The position numbers and the translations under genes were made by a program. Under the pieces are notes generated by a model, which was not told the origin of the DNA, did not search any database, and worked only from the letters and a program-made list of their open reading frames with translations. Shown here piece by piece: positions 15,326 through 23,237 of a stretch of DNA of 25,252 bases; position 1 is the stretch's first letter; each line of letters begins with the position of its first letter. The stretch comes from Pseudomonadota bacterium (GTDB lineage: Bacteria; Pseudomonadota; Gammaproteobacteria; Steroidobacterales; Steroidobacteraceae), in NCBI GenBank assembly GCA_003242685.1, contig QGVD01000060.1:1-25252 (forward strand), read 5' to 3'.

Positions 15326-16600
15326 ATGACCAGGATGAACGATTCCCCGCTCCTGCGGCGCCTCGCGGGACTTGGTGCCGGGCTCGTCCTCGCGTCGACA
15401 GTCTTCGCGGCCGAGAGCCCGGGCGAGCTGCTGCTGACGGGCACCCGCATCTACGTGAGCCCCGATACGCCGCCCATCGACGGTGGAGCGGTGCTCGTGC
15501 GCGACGGGAAGATCGCAGCCGTCGGCGCCATGCAGGCGCGAGGCGTGACGCCCAGTGCCGAATGCAGTGGCGGCGTGGTGATGGCGGGCTTTAATAACAG
15601 CCACGTGCATTTCATGCGTGACCGGTGGTCCGACGTGCAACGCAAGCCTGCGGCCGAGCTGAATCGCTCGCTCGCGGAAATGCTCACGCGTTATGGCTAC
15701 ACCACCGTCGTCGACACCGGTTCCAATCGCGACGACACGCTCGCGCTGCGGACGCGTATCGAGCGAGGCGAGCTCGAAGGGCCGCGCATTCTCATGGTCG
15801 GCGAGCCGCTGTTCCCGCCGCAGGGTATTCCGATCTATCTCCTGGATCTGCCTGCGCACGCTCGCGAGCGGTTCGCACAGCCTGCGGATGCCGCGGCGGC
15901 GGTCGCGGTCGTCGACGCGAACTTCGACGCGGGAGCGAACGGCACCAAGCTCTTTCTGGTGACGCCGCAGCGGCAGGGCCGGAACGCGTCCATGCCTCGA
16001 GAGATCGCACGCGCTGCCGCCGAGCGGACTCATCGGCGCGGCGGCTTCGTGATGGCACATCCGACGAATCTCGACGGCGTGCGCGCGGCGCTCGATGCCA
16101 GAGTGGACGTGCTCACGCACACGACGCTCGGATCCGAGGCGCCGTGGCCGGATGAGCTCCTGCGGGACGTCGTTGCCGCCGACATGGCGATGATCCCGAC
16201 GCTGAAGCTCCTCGGCCATGAGCTGAAGAAGCAGGACGTGCCCGATGAGATCGCGCAGCGCCTGACGGTGGCAGCCCTGAAGAGCGTTGGAACGTTCGTC
16301 GCCGCGGGCGGCACCGTGGTCTTCGGCACCGACGTCGGCTACATGACCGATTTCGATCCGACGGAAGAGTACGTGCTGCTCGCGCGCGCCGGCCTCGACA
16401 CGATGCAGATCCTGGCGTCGCTCACGACGACGCCGGCAGCGCGCTGGGGCGAGAGCGAGCGCCGCGGACGTCTGCGGCCGGGAATGGATGCCGACATCGT
16501 CGTGCTGGGGGTGGATCCGGCATCGGATCCGGGGAGCTTCGCGAGCGTGCGCTGCACGATCCGCGGCGGGCGGATCATTTACGCGAAGACCCGCTCCTGA
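15326..16600 (+). CDS. Exported amidohydrolase
   Basis: The 424-residue protein has an N-terminal signal peptide (cleavage after A-x-A near residue 29), so it works in the periplasm. The metal-dependent amidohydrolase pattern is complete: HVH at 93-95 (NNSHVHF), a candidate carboxylated Lys208 (GTKLFL), His245 (MAHPTN), His265 (LTHTTL) and Asp336 (FGTDVGY). The small beta domain surrounds it, with TGTRIYVSPDTPPIDGGAVLVRDGKI at the start and RPGMDADIVVLG near the end. This superfamily hydrolyses amide or ester bonds, including imidazolonepropionase-like and prolidase-like enzymes; the substrate cannot be told. Starts at 15326 and 15335 are both possible. Its last 26 bases overlap the 3' end of the convergent WYL regulator gene. 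Confidence 0.9.
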   Translation: MTRMNDSPLLRRLAGLGAGLVLASTVFAAESPGELLLTGTRIYVSPDTPPIDGGAVLVRDGKIAAVGAMQARGVTPSAECSGGVVMAGFNNSHVHFMRDRWSDVQRKPAAELNRSLAEMLTRYGYTTVVDTGSNRDDTLALRTRIERGELEGPRILMVGEPLFPPQGIPIYLLDLPAHARERFAQPADAAAAVAVVDANFDAGANGTKLFLVTPQRQGRNASMPREIARAAAERTHRRGGFVMAHPTNLDGVRAALDARVDVLTHTTLGSEAPWPDELLRDVVAADMAMIPTLKLLGHELKKQDVPDEIAQRLTVAALKSVGTFVAAGGTVVFGTDVGYMTDFDPTEEYVLLARAGLDTMQILASLTTTPAARWGESERRGRLRPGMDADIVVLGVDPASDPGSFASVRCTIRGGRIIYAKTRS

Positions 16601-17558
16601 CACGCGCGAGCATGCGCTCGAGCCGGCCGTGCACGCGGCGCAGGTAATCGATGAGCTCCGGCGGCTCCAGCACCTCGAACTCCACCTCCATGAGCGAGAG
16701 CCACACGGCGAGATCGAGCAGCGACTGCGCGCCGGTATCGAGCCTGCAGCGCTCGGCGTCGATCGCCGTCAGCTCGCCCGCCATGGGTGAAAGACGCTCG
16801 GCCACGCGTTCGCGCGGCGCATGCAGGATGACACTCGCGCGCACCACGTTCATGACGGAGGAAACCGAGCGTGACACATAGGCGGCGAGATCTCCGCCGT
16901 CCGGGCCCTGCCGCGGGGTGAATCGCGCTCCCGTGGTGACCTTGCGTCCGATGCGGTCGACGCGGAACGTGCGCCAGTCACCGCGATCGAGATCCCACGC
17001 GACGAGATACCAGCGGCTGCCGGTGTGCACGAGGCCCTGCGGCTCGACGGTGCGGTAGGTGGTGCGCGCCTTGCGATCGTCGTACCGGAAGCGAAGCTGC
17101 TCGTGGTCGCGGCACGCGCCCGCGATCGTCGCGAGCACGACCGGATCGACGGCGGGCCCGGGCCTTCCGAGCGGCACGATCGATGCGTGCAGTGCATTGA
17201 CCCGCCGGCGAAGCCGCGAAGGCAGAACCTGCTCGAGCTTGATCAACGCGCGCAGGGCGGATTCCTCGATGCCCGCGACGGTGCCGCCTGCGGCCGTGCG
17301 CAGGCTGATCGAAACCGCGAGCGCCTCGTCGTCCTCGAGCAGCAGCGGCGGCAGCGATGTGCCCGCTTCGAGCTGATACCCGCCCGTCACGCCCGGTGCC
17401 GCACGCACCGGATAGCCGAGGCTGCGCAGGCGGTCGATGTCGCGGCGTACCGTGCGTTCGGTGACTTCCAGCCGCTCGGCAAGCGCCGCGCCCGACCAGA
17501 ACCTCCGGGTCTGGAGCAGCGTGAGGAGCCGGAGCAGCCGTGCGGAAGTCTGCAGCAT
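16575..17558 (-). CDS. WYL-domain transcriptional regulator (YafY family)
   Basis: The 327-residue product has an N-terminal winged helix (residues 4-60; LLTLLQTRRFWSGAALAERL, then TERTVRRDIDRLRSLGYPV) and a WYL domain (about 140-215). The WYL triplet is at 183-185 in SRWYLVAWDLDRGDWRTFRVDRI. The C-terminal WCX extension follows to about residue 320. Such regulators sense small ligands or single-stranded DNA in known cases, but the effector here is unknown. The gene is divergent from a GST-like gene, a pairing often seen for this family, across a perfect palindrome flanked by two mirror-image -10 elements. The TACAAT hexamer sits seven bases from ATG 17556-17558, so the transcript is probably leaderless. 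Its end overlaps the amidohydrolase gene. Confidence 0.92.
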   Translation of the reverse strand: MLQTSARLLRLLTLLQTRRFWSGAALAERLEVTERTVRRDIDRLRSLGYPVRAAPGVTGGYQLEAGTSLPPLLLEDDEALAVSISLRTAAGGTVAGIEESALRALIKLEQVLPSRLRRRVNALHASIVPLGRPGPAVDPVVLATIAGACRDHEQLRFRYDDRKARTTYRTVEPQGLVHTGSRWYLVAWDLDRGDWRTFRVDRIGRKVTTGARFTPRQGPDGGDLAAYVSRSVSSVMNVVRASVILHAPRERVAERLSPMAGELTAIDAERCRLDTGAQSLLDLAVWLSLMEVEFEVLEPPELIDYLRRVHGRLERMLARVRSGSSRK

Positions 17559-17565
17559 CGGGGCG

Positions 17566-17571
17566 ATTGTA
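17566..17571 (-). promoter_or_regulatory. -10 element of the WYL regulator gene
   Basis: On the minus strand this reads TACAAT, five of six consensus bases. It is seven bases upstream of the WYL start codon, so transcription would begin at or next to the ATG. The -35 position at 17-bp spacing falls at the centre of the palindrome and has no good consensus match, which suggests either activation or a weak promoter. Confidence 0.5.
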
Positions 17572-17578
17572 CGGCGGG

Positions 17579-17603
17579 AATGCGGACCGATCCTGTCCGC
17601 ATT
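17579..17603. promoter_or_regulatory. Palindromic operator shared by the WYL and GST genes
   Basis: AATGCGGAC and GTCCGCATT form a perfect 9-bp inverted repeat around a 7-bp centre (cgatcct). The dyad centre at 17591 is equally far from the two outward -10 hexamers, 22.5 bp from each midpoint. The site covers the -35 region of both promoters. It is the obvious binding site for the adjacent WYL regulator; that assignment is inference from position and symmetry. Confidence 0.65.
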
Positions 17604-17610
17604 GCGGGCG

Positions 17611-17616
17611 TATAGT
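17611..17616 (+). promoter_or_regulatory. -10 element of the GST-like gene
   Basis: TATAGT matches five of six consensus bases. Transcription would begin near 17623, leaving a leader of about 46 nt before ATG 17669. As on the other side, the expected -35 position lies within the palindrome and is not consensus-like. Confidence 0.5.
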
Positions 17617-17668
17617 TCCATGCAGCACATCCGCAGCGGATGCCGGCTCGATGCAGAGGGAGAACGCC

Positions 17669-18301
17669 ATGTCGATCGTCGTCTACGAGGCGCCGTCGTC
17701 GAGCGCCTCACCCGTCACGTGGGCACTGGCGGAGCTCAACGTGCCCCACCACCGCGTTCGTGCCCTGCCGGAGATCGCAGGGCATGCATCGAGCACGGGT
17801 CCGAGGCTCGCTCCGGACGGCAGCGTGCCCACTCTCGTCGTGAACGGCACGCCGATGTTCGATGCGCTCAGCATCCTCACCTGGCTCGGCGACAGCTACG
17901 GGGTCGCGCAGCGGCTCTGGCCTGCGGCGAACGCGCCGCACCGGCGCGAGGCGCTCACGTGGTCCACGTGGGCCTACGTCATGTACGGCGCGGCGCTGCA
18001 TCGCCTTACGCAGGCGACGCGCGACCCGGACGAGCACGCCGTTCGCGATCCGGCAGCGGCCGAGCGGGCGCGCGGCGAGCTGGATCGTCTCCTGAAGGTT
18101 CTCGACGCGCGGCTCACCGGTGCGCCGTATCTGCTCGGTCAGGAGTTCTCGCTCGCGGATCTCATCGTGTCCTCGGTCGTGCGCTACGGCGAGTACCTCG
18201 GCGCCACCGTCGAGGGTCATGCGAACGTGCGCGCATGGCTCGAGCGGTGTCAGACGCGTCCCAAGCTGCGCGAGCTCCTCGATCTCGAGAACGCCGCGTG
18301 A
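17669..18301 (+). CDS. Glutathione S-transferase family protein
   Basis: The 210-residue product has the GST two-domain layout. The N-terminal thioredoxin-like domain (1-78) starts SIVVYEAPSSSASPVTWAL and includes PDGSVPTLVVNG (cis-Pro turn at V-P) and FDALSILTWLGD, the usual E/D-S-x-x-I glutathione-contact motif in a modified form with Asp-Ala-Leu-Ser. The all-helical C-terminal domain follows from about 90, with the N-capping box PYLLGQEFSLADLIVSSV. Members conjugate or reduce electrophiles with glutathione, or act as regulators; the substrate is unknown. ATG 17669 has GAGGGAGA upstream. It shares a symmetric operator region with the divergent WYL regulator, which is its likely controller. 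It converges on the CPBP gene with a 22-bp gap. Confidence 0.9.
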   Translation: MSIVVYEAPSSSASPVTWALAELNVPHHRVRALPEIAGHASSTGPRLAPDGSVPTLVVNGTPMFDALSILTWLGDSYGVAQRLWPAANAPHRREALTWSTWAYVMYGAALHRLTQATRDPDEHAVRDPAAAERARGELDRLLKVLDARLTGAPYLLGQEFSLADLIVSSVVRYGEYLGATVEGHANVRAWLERCQTRPKLRELLDLENAA

Positions 18302-18323
18302 GAGGTCGCGCCAGACGGGCGGC

Positions 18324-18989
18324 TCACTCGGGCACGGCGCCGGAGTAGATCGCGAGCATGCTGATCGTGTCCGTAAGACCGTGCGTGAGAATGAGCGGCC
18401 AGAGGTTGCGGTCGCGCAGCACGTACCACGTGCCGTAGACGAGGCCGATCCACACCGCGGTCAGAACGCCTCGTGCGCCGAGATAGGCATGGCCGAGGCC
18501 GAAGAGCACGGCCTGGATGACGATCGCGAGAGTGAGGAGCACCGTGCCGCGCCCGAGCGCCTTCTCGAGCCGCGTGAGCACGAAGCCGCGGAACAGCATC
18601 TCCTCGCCGAATGCGGCCGTCGTCCACGCGATGAGCAGAATGCGCGCGAGGGCGAGGGGATTGCCTCGAACGTCATCGAAGCGCGACAGCTCGAGCGACT
18701 GCCATCCCATGGCGTCCGAGACGGGATAGACGATGCCCACGACTCCCGCGACGCTGATCGCATAGAGAACGACCACCGCCAGGATCAGCCGCGGGAAGCT
18801 CGCGGGGCGGCGAAGTCCTATGGAGCTCCAGCTCTCGGACCGTGCGCGCAGTCTCCACCACGCGAGCAGCAGACCACCGATGATCGCCAGCACGCCGGGC
18901 ACCGGCAGACCGATGAGGTCTCCGCCGACGAGTATCAGCATGAATCCGACGATGACGATGGCCAGATCGAGCAGCGCCTCACGCTTCAC
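18324..18989 (-). CDS. CPBP family intramembrane glutamic endopeptidase (CAAX protease-like)
   Basis: The 221-residue protein has about six to eight hydrophobic segments. The ABI/CPBP motifs are all present: GEEMLFRGFVLTRL with Glu129, Glu130 and Arg134 (motif 1), F-G-L-G-H with His167 (motif 2), and L-T-H-G-L-T-D with His203 (motif 3). These residues form the active site of the glutamate-dependent intramembrane protease fold known from Rce1. Bacterial members have been tied to bacteriocin self-immunity or peptide processing, but most are untested. I chose GTG 18987-18989 because a strong AAGGAGG lies seven bases upstream; a longer ATG version at 19055 would add 22 hydrophilic residues without a ribosome site. 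Confidence 0.9.
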   Translation of the reverse strand: MKREALLDLAIVIVGFMLILVGGDLIGLPVPGVLAIIGGLLLAWWRLRARSESWSSIGLRRPASFPRLILAVVVLYAISVAGVVGIVYPVSDAMGWQSLELSRFDDVRGNPLALARILLIAWTTAAFGEEMLFRGFVLTRLEKALGRGTVLLTLAIVIQAVLFGLGHAYLGARGVLTAVWIGLVYGTWYVLRDRNLWPLILTHGLTDTISMLAIYSGAVPE

Positions 18990-19246
18990 GTGATTCCTCC
19001 TTCGGAACGCAACGGGATCGCGCTCACCTGCCGGATGCGGAATATTCTGAGGCATTCTGCGGTCACGGGCATTTCCATCTCACCGGCCGGCGTCTCGAGG
19101 GCCGCTACGTGCACGCCGTACGCTACGCGCGCACCATGACACGATCGGGTCGCCCATGAGTCGCGTGTCGGACCTCGCACGTGCGGCAGTGACGGTTGGC
19201 ATCGTCGGCGTGCTCAAGTTCTTCGTGTTACGGCGGGTGGAGGAGC

Positions 19247-19663
19247 GTGAGTGTCGGCGGTGCGTGCCAGCTCCAGCGCTGGGTGCCCGCCGGCGACGCA
19301 TTTCTCGTGGTCGACTTCCGTTGACCGTCCGTGGCGGACGATGGCACGCAGAAGAGTCGCAACCCGTCGCTCACCGTGTTCCCGGTGTCCGGTTCCTTCG
19401 ATGCCGGGACGAAGGTCACCGTCGAGTCTCCGCGCCTCACGCAGCCCGTCGAAGCGAACGTAATGCCTGCCGGAGCCGTGCTCGAAGATCGCGAAGTGGT
19501 CGAGCTCCTCAAGGGCGCGCTCGCGCAGAGTGGATCCTGGACGGTCCGGATCTCCACGCCGGACGCGTCCGAGCGCAGCTTCGAAGTGACGGCGGATGGA
19601 TTCAATGTCGCGGCGGCAATGTTCGATGCATGCGTTGCCGCCGAATCGGAAGGCGCGGACTGA
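19247..19663 (+). pseudogene. Small protein gene interrupted by an in-frame TGA
   Basis: One plus-strand frame reads ACQLQRWVPAGDAFLVVDFR, then TGA at 19322-19324, then PSVADDGTQKSRNP and about 100 further residues to the stop at 19661-19663. The downstream part is beta-rich (TVFPVSGSFDAGTKVTVES), then VVELLKGALAQSG, and ends VTADGFNVAAAMFDACVA. That layout, an early Cys, a strand-rich body and a late G-F-x-x-A-x-x-x-x-x-C, is common in small periplasmic proteins of unknown function. The N-terminus is also unclear: a plus-strand reading frame from ATG 19156 (MSRVSDLARAAVTVGIVG) is one frame off and may be the original start. The gene looks broken at two places. GTG 19331 could start a 110-residue product but has no ribosome site. 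A sequencing error is possible. Confidence 0.55.
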
Positions 19664-19709
19664 GACCCGGCGGCGCATGACAGTACGTCGCTCCCGCGTC
19701 GCGCGACGG

Positions 19710-19739
19710 TTGCGGGACGACTCCGGGAACCTTTAGAGT
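19710..19739 (+). promoter_or_regulatory. Candidate sigma-70 promoter of the MFS gene
   Basis: TTGCGG (19710-19715) and TAGAGT (19734-19739) are separated by 18 bp and match the -35 and -10 consensus at 4 of 6 positions each. A transcript would start near 19746 and have a pyrimidine-rich leader of about 75 nt. It is the best match in this short intergenic stretch, but not a strong one. Confidence 0.3.
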
Positions 19740-19821
19740 CCGCGTCCCTTTTTCCCACTTTCCCGTGCGCACCGGTGGCCCAGGCACGCCGCAGAGGATC
19801 GCTCGTACGCACGGCGCCTCG

Positions 19822-21087
19822 ATGACTCGGAACATCTTCAGGGCAAGGGCGACCATCGCCTTCATCTTCGTCACCGCGGTGCTCGACATCGTGGCGATGG
19901 GCATCGTCATCCCGGTGCTGCCCGCGCTCATCGAGCAGTTCGCAGGCTCGAACGCGCGCGCGGGCGTCATCAACGGCGTGTTCGTCGCGCTTTGGGCGCT
20001 GATGCAGTTCGTCGCCTCGCCGGTCATCGGCTCGCTGTCGGATCAGTACGGGCGCCGGCCCGTCATTCTGCTCTCCGCGGCCGGGCTCGCCGTGGACTAC
20101 GTGCTCATGGCGCTCGCGCCGAATCTGTGGTGGCTGGCGGCCGGGCGCATCATCGCCGGCGTCACTTCGGCGAGCTTCACGACCGTGTATGCGTACATGG
20201 CGGACATCACGCCGCCGGAGAAGCGCTCGCGGGCGTATGGTCTCATCGGCGCCGCCTTCAGCGGCGGCTTCGTCGCCGGTCCGCTCCTCGGCGGCATTCT
20301 CGGTGAGATCTCGCCGCGCACGCCGTTCTGGGTGGCCGCGGCGCTGAGCGGCCTCGCGTTTCTTTACGGACTCCTGATCCTGCCGGAGTCGCTCGCGCCC
20401 GAGAAGCGCATGCGCTTCTCGTGGTCGCGCGCCAATCCGCTCGGCGCGCTGCGGCTGCTGCGCTCACACCACGAGCTCTTCGGCCTCGCCGTCGTCAACT
20501 TTCTGCTCTACTTCGCGCATCACGTCTTCAGCGCGGTGTTCGTGCTGTACGCGGCGTACCGCTACGGCTGGAGCGCGTGGGAAGTCGGCGTGCTGCTCGC
20601 GCTCGTCGGCGTGCTCGACATGATCGTGCAGGGCACGATGGTCGGACCCTTCACGCGCCGCTTCGGCGACCGCGCCACGATGATCTTCGGTCTCTTCGGC
20701 GGCGCGGCCGGCGTTGCGATGATGGGACTGGCGCCGAACGGCTTCATATTCACGCTCGCGATGTTCCCCAATGCGCTCTGGGGACTCGCGATGCCGACGC
20801 TGCAGTCACTGATGACCCAGCGGGTGTCGGAGTCGGAGCAGGGACAGCTCCAGGGGGCGAACATGAGCGTGGCGAGCGTCGCAGGGATCGTTTCTCCGCT
20901 CTTCTTCGGTGCGGTCTATTCCTTCTCCATCGATGAGGCGGCCGGGCGGCAGTATCCGGGCGCGGCCTTCCTCATCGCGGGTGCCGTGCTGTTCGTCGCC
21001 GCGCTGATCGGCTGGCGCGTCGCGCGCCGCGTGGAAGGCGAGCTCAGAACGACACGGCCGCTCCCGCAAGCAGATCGTACTGGATGA
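19822..21087 (+). CDS. TetA-like MFS transporter
   Basis: The 421-residue protein has twelve hydrophobic segments. Motif A lies in the loop between helices 2 and 3, GSLSDQYGRRPVILLS (residues 70-85), and the preceding helix 1 carries D-I-V-A-M-G-I-V-I-P-V-L-P, the pattern of the TCR/Tet group of drug-proton antiporters. The long central loop contains LPESLAPEKR before a second, more weakly conserved half (GPFTRRFGDRATMIFG). Tet-group exporters expel tetracyclines or other drugs in exchange for protons; many chromosomal relatives have unknown substrates, so resistance is not implied. ATG 19822 opens right at the expected N-terminus but lacks a clear ribosome site; GTG 19765 is an in-frame alternative. 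No TetR-type regulator is adjacent. The last 44 bases overlap the convergent outer-membrane protein gene. Confidence 0.92.
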   Translation: MTRNIFRARATIAFIFVTAVLDIVAMGIVIPVLPALIEQFAGSNARAGVINGVFVALWALMQFVASPVIGSLSDQYGRRPVILLSAAGLAVDYVLMALAPNLWWLAAGRIIAGVTSASFTTVYAYMADITPPEKRSRAYGLIGAAFSGGFVAGPLLGGILGEISPRTPFWVAAALSGLAFLYGLLILPESLAPEKRMRFSWSRANPLGALRLLRSHHELFGLAVVNFLLYFAHHVFSAVFVLYAAYRYGWSAWEVGVLLALVGVLDMIVQGTMVGPFTRRFGDRATMIFGLFGGAAGVAMMGLAPNGFIFTLAMFPNALWGLAMPTLQSLMTQRVSESEQGQLQGANMSVASVAGIVSPLFFGAVYSFSIDEAAGRQYPGAAFLIAGAVLFVAALIGWRVARRVEGELRTTRPLPQADRTG

Positions 21088-21676
21088 AGGTGGAGCCGCT
21101 GCTGCGGATCCGGCACAGGCCCCCGAAATCTCCCGAAGCACAGAACACCGTGGAATCGGTGTCGAGGAAGGTGAGGAAACCGCGCGCCTCAAGCCGCAGG
21201 GCGAAGCGCGCGCTCACCGGTATGCGGACGCCTGCACCCAGCGAGAGGGAGAAGCGCGTCTCGTCGCGCACGCCCGGACCTTCCGGCCTCATGCGCGTCG
21301 CGCCCAGCGTGCCGACGATGTAGGGCGCGAAACGGTACTCGTCCGTCACGATCAGCGTGCCTCCGACGTGCAGGTACTCGACGTCGATTCCGACGCTGCC
21401 GAGCGGTGAGCCCGCCTCGAGCTCCGTTTCCTGCCTGCCGTAGAACAGCTCGTACTGAGAGAGGGGATCGCGTCTCAGGTCGAGCGCGAGCGAGAGGGAA
21501 TGGGCGTCGTCGAGGTCCGCCTCAGTGCCACCCTCGTCGACCTCGAAGTCTCCTCCCAGGCGCTGCCCGACGAAGGGTGCGATCTCGAAGAACGGAAGCC
21601 GCGGATCCGCGGCGTGCGCCGCAGTCGTCCAGACGAGCGCGGCAAAGAGGAGTCCCGGGGTCCGCGTGTGCCGCAT
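21044..21676 (-). CDS. Outer-membrane beta-barrel protein
   Basis: The 210-residue product has a signal peptide ending A-H-A near residue 22. The mature chain alternates polar and hydrophobic residues in strands, for example IAPFVGQRLGGDF, YRFAPYIVGTLGATRM and RFSLSLGAGVRIPVS, and ends in phenylalanine (GAAVSF), the C-terminal signal for BAM-mediated insertion. This fits a small eight-stranded barrel of the OmpA/OmpW or opacity-like type; no binding function can be assigned. Cysteines in FCASGDFGGLC lie in a predicted external loop and could form a disulfide. ATG 21674-21676 has AAGGG upstream. An extended -10 element lies about 33 bp upstream. Confidence 0.85.
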   Translation of the reverse strand: MRHTRTPGLLFAALVWTTAAHAADPRLPFFEIAPFVGQRLGGDFEVDEGGTEADLDDAHSLSLALDLRRDPLSQYELFYGRQETELEAGSPLGSVGIDVEYLHVGGTLIVTDEYRFAPYIVGTLGATRMRPEGPGVRDETRFSLSLGAGVRIPVSARFALRLEARGFLTFLDTDSTVFCASGDFGGLCRIRSSGSTFIQYDLLAGAAVSF

Positions 21677-21708
21677 GGAAACACACCCTTTCCGTGGAGT
21701 GAACGATG

Positions 21709-21717
21709 ATTATCTCA
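21709..21717 (-). promoter_or_regulatory. Extended -10 promoter of the outer-membrane protein gene
   Basis: On the minus strand the sequence reads TGAGATAAT: GATAAT matches five of six -10 bases and is preceded by the TG-n extension. Transcription would start near 21702, giving a leader of about 25 nt. No good -35 is visible, which extended -10 promoters tolerate. Confidence 0.4.
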
Positions 21718-21859
21718 CCATTGCAGGGCGCTCCCGGCGACTGTAGCGATGCGGGCGCTTCATATTCCCGGGTGATGCGCATAGACTGCCGCACTCGAGC
21801 CCGGGGCATCTAAAGAACAAGGCCCGCGGCTCGGTTCGCACCTTCCCGAAGGGGGGAAC

Positions 21860-23137
21860 ATGAAGCGTTGGATCTGGATTCCGGTCGTCATCGTCGTCAT
21901 CGGCGCGTTCGTTTCCTGGCGCGCGTTCTCCGCCGACATCGAGTCGCGTCCGGACGTGCCCGTTACGCCCGAGATGATCGAGCGCGGCCGGTACCTCGCA
22001 GTCGCGGCCGATTGCATCGCCTGCCACACCGCACCGGGCGGCGAGCCGTTCGCGGGCGGCCTGGAGTTCGATCTGGGCGAGATGGGCAAGCTCTACTCGT
22101 CGAACATCACGCCCGACGAGGAAACGGGCATCGGCACGTGGAGCGATGACGACTTCCGCCGCGCCATGCACCTCGGCATCGGCAAGGGCGGCAAGCGCCT
22201 CTACCCGGCGTTTCCGTATGCGTCCTACTCGATGCTGACCGACGAGGACGTGCTCGCGATCAAGGCCTATCTCTTCAGCCTCGAGCCGGTGAAGAACACG
22301 CCACCGCCGAACGAGATGAAGTGGCCGTACAACCAGCGCTGGCTCATGGCGTACTGGAACTGGCTGTTCAATCCGGCCGAGCAGTTCGTTCCGGACGAGT
22401 CGCAGTCGCCGGAGTGGAACCGCGGCAAGTATCTCGTCGAGGGACTGGGGCACTGCGGCGAGTGCCATACGCCGCGCAATTTCCTGCAGGGCCCGAAGCG
22501 TTCTCAGGCCTTCGGCGGCGCGGTCACGCGGGGCTGGCACGCATACAACATCAGCTCCGATCCTGAGCACGGCATCGGGAGCTGGACCGACGAGCAGCTC
22601 GTTTCCTACTTCACGCGCGGTTACGCCGAAGGGCGCGGACCTGCTTCCGGGCCGATGGCCGAGGTCATCAGCCACAGCCTCCGTCATCTGACGGAGGAGG
22701 ACATCCGCGCGATGATCGTGTACCTGCGGTCGACGAAGCCGATCGATTCGGGCATCCCCGCGCCGCGCGTGGCGGAGGCAGCCCAGCCGGCGGATGCCGG
22801 GGACGAGAACGAGCACGGCCGTCAGATGTTCGCGGCGCTCTGCTCGAACTGCCACAAGGCCGACGGCAGCGCGCGGCAGATTCCGTACGAAGCGCTGCGC
22901 GGTGAGCGCGCGCTGGCCGATCCGCATGGCACGAACCTGACCCAGGTCGTTCTGTACGGCACCGAGGTGCACACGCCGTACGGCAGGATCTCCATGCCGG
23001 GCTTCGGCGATGGCCACACGGACAGCGATCTTGCCGCGGTGATCAACTATGCCGCGGCGAAGCTCGGCGGGCAGAAGCTCAACATCACGCCCGAGGAAGT
23101 GGCGAAGCGCCGTACACGGCCGCCCGCGAGACTCTGA
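21860..23137 (+). CDS. Tri-haem c-type cytochrome, dehydrogenase subunit type
   Basis: The 425-residue protein has an N-terminal membrane anchor/signal (residues 4-24) and three haem c sites: CIACH (52-56), CGECH (200-204) and CSNCH (329-333). Axial Met candidates lie in each domain, for example I-S-M-P-G-F-G in domain 3. Each domain has the N-I-T-P-D or N-I-S-S-D motif before G-I-G-T/S-W-(S/T)-D, typical of cytochrome c subunits of membrane alcohol, aldehyde or gluconate dehydrogenases and of isoquinoline oxidoreductase-type enzymes. These pass electrons from the catalytic subunit to ubiquinone or a terminal oxidase in the periplasm. No catalytic dehydrogenase gene is next to it, so it is an orphan subunit here. 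ATG 21860 has AAGGGGGG upstream. A strong terminator follows directly. Confidence 0.93.
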   Translation: MKRWIWIPVVIVVIGAFVSWRAFSADIESRPDVPVTPEMIERGRYLAVAADCIACHTAPGGEPFAGGLEFDLGEMGKLYSSNITPDEETGIGTWSDDDFRRAMHLGIGKGGKRLYPAFPYASYSMLTDEDVLAIKAYLFSLEPVKNTPPPNEMKWPYNQRWLMAYWNWLFNPAEQFVPDESQSPEWNRGKYLVEGLGHCGECHTPRNFLQGPKRSQAFGGAVTRGWHAYNISSDPEHGIGSWTDEQLVSYFTRGYAEGRGPASGPMAEVISHSLRHLTEEDIRAMIVYLRSTKPIDSGIPAPRVAEAAQPADAGDENEHGRQMFAALCSNCHKADGSARQIPYEALRGERALADPHGTNLTQVVLYGTEVHTPYGRISMPGFGDGHTDSDLAAVINYAAAKLGGQKLNITPEEVAKRRTRPPARL

Positions 23138-23157
23138 TCGGCGCGCAGGCACATGCG

Positions 23158-23197
23158 AGCGCCCGCCCGGAGAGATCCGGGCGGGCGCTTTCTTTTT
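23158..23197 (+). terminator. Rho-independent terminator of the cytochrome gene
   Basis: Bases 23158-23171 and 23176-23189 form a perfect 14-bp GC-rich stem with a GAGA tetraloop, followed by TTCTTTTT (23190-23197). It begins 20 bp after the cytochrome stop codon. The minus-strand flank lacks a T-run, so it is specific for plus-strand transcription. Confidence 0.9.
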
Positions 23198-23237
23198 CGT
23201 CGCTCCGCAGGACTTCCGGCGCGGGGTGAGCCGTGTT

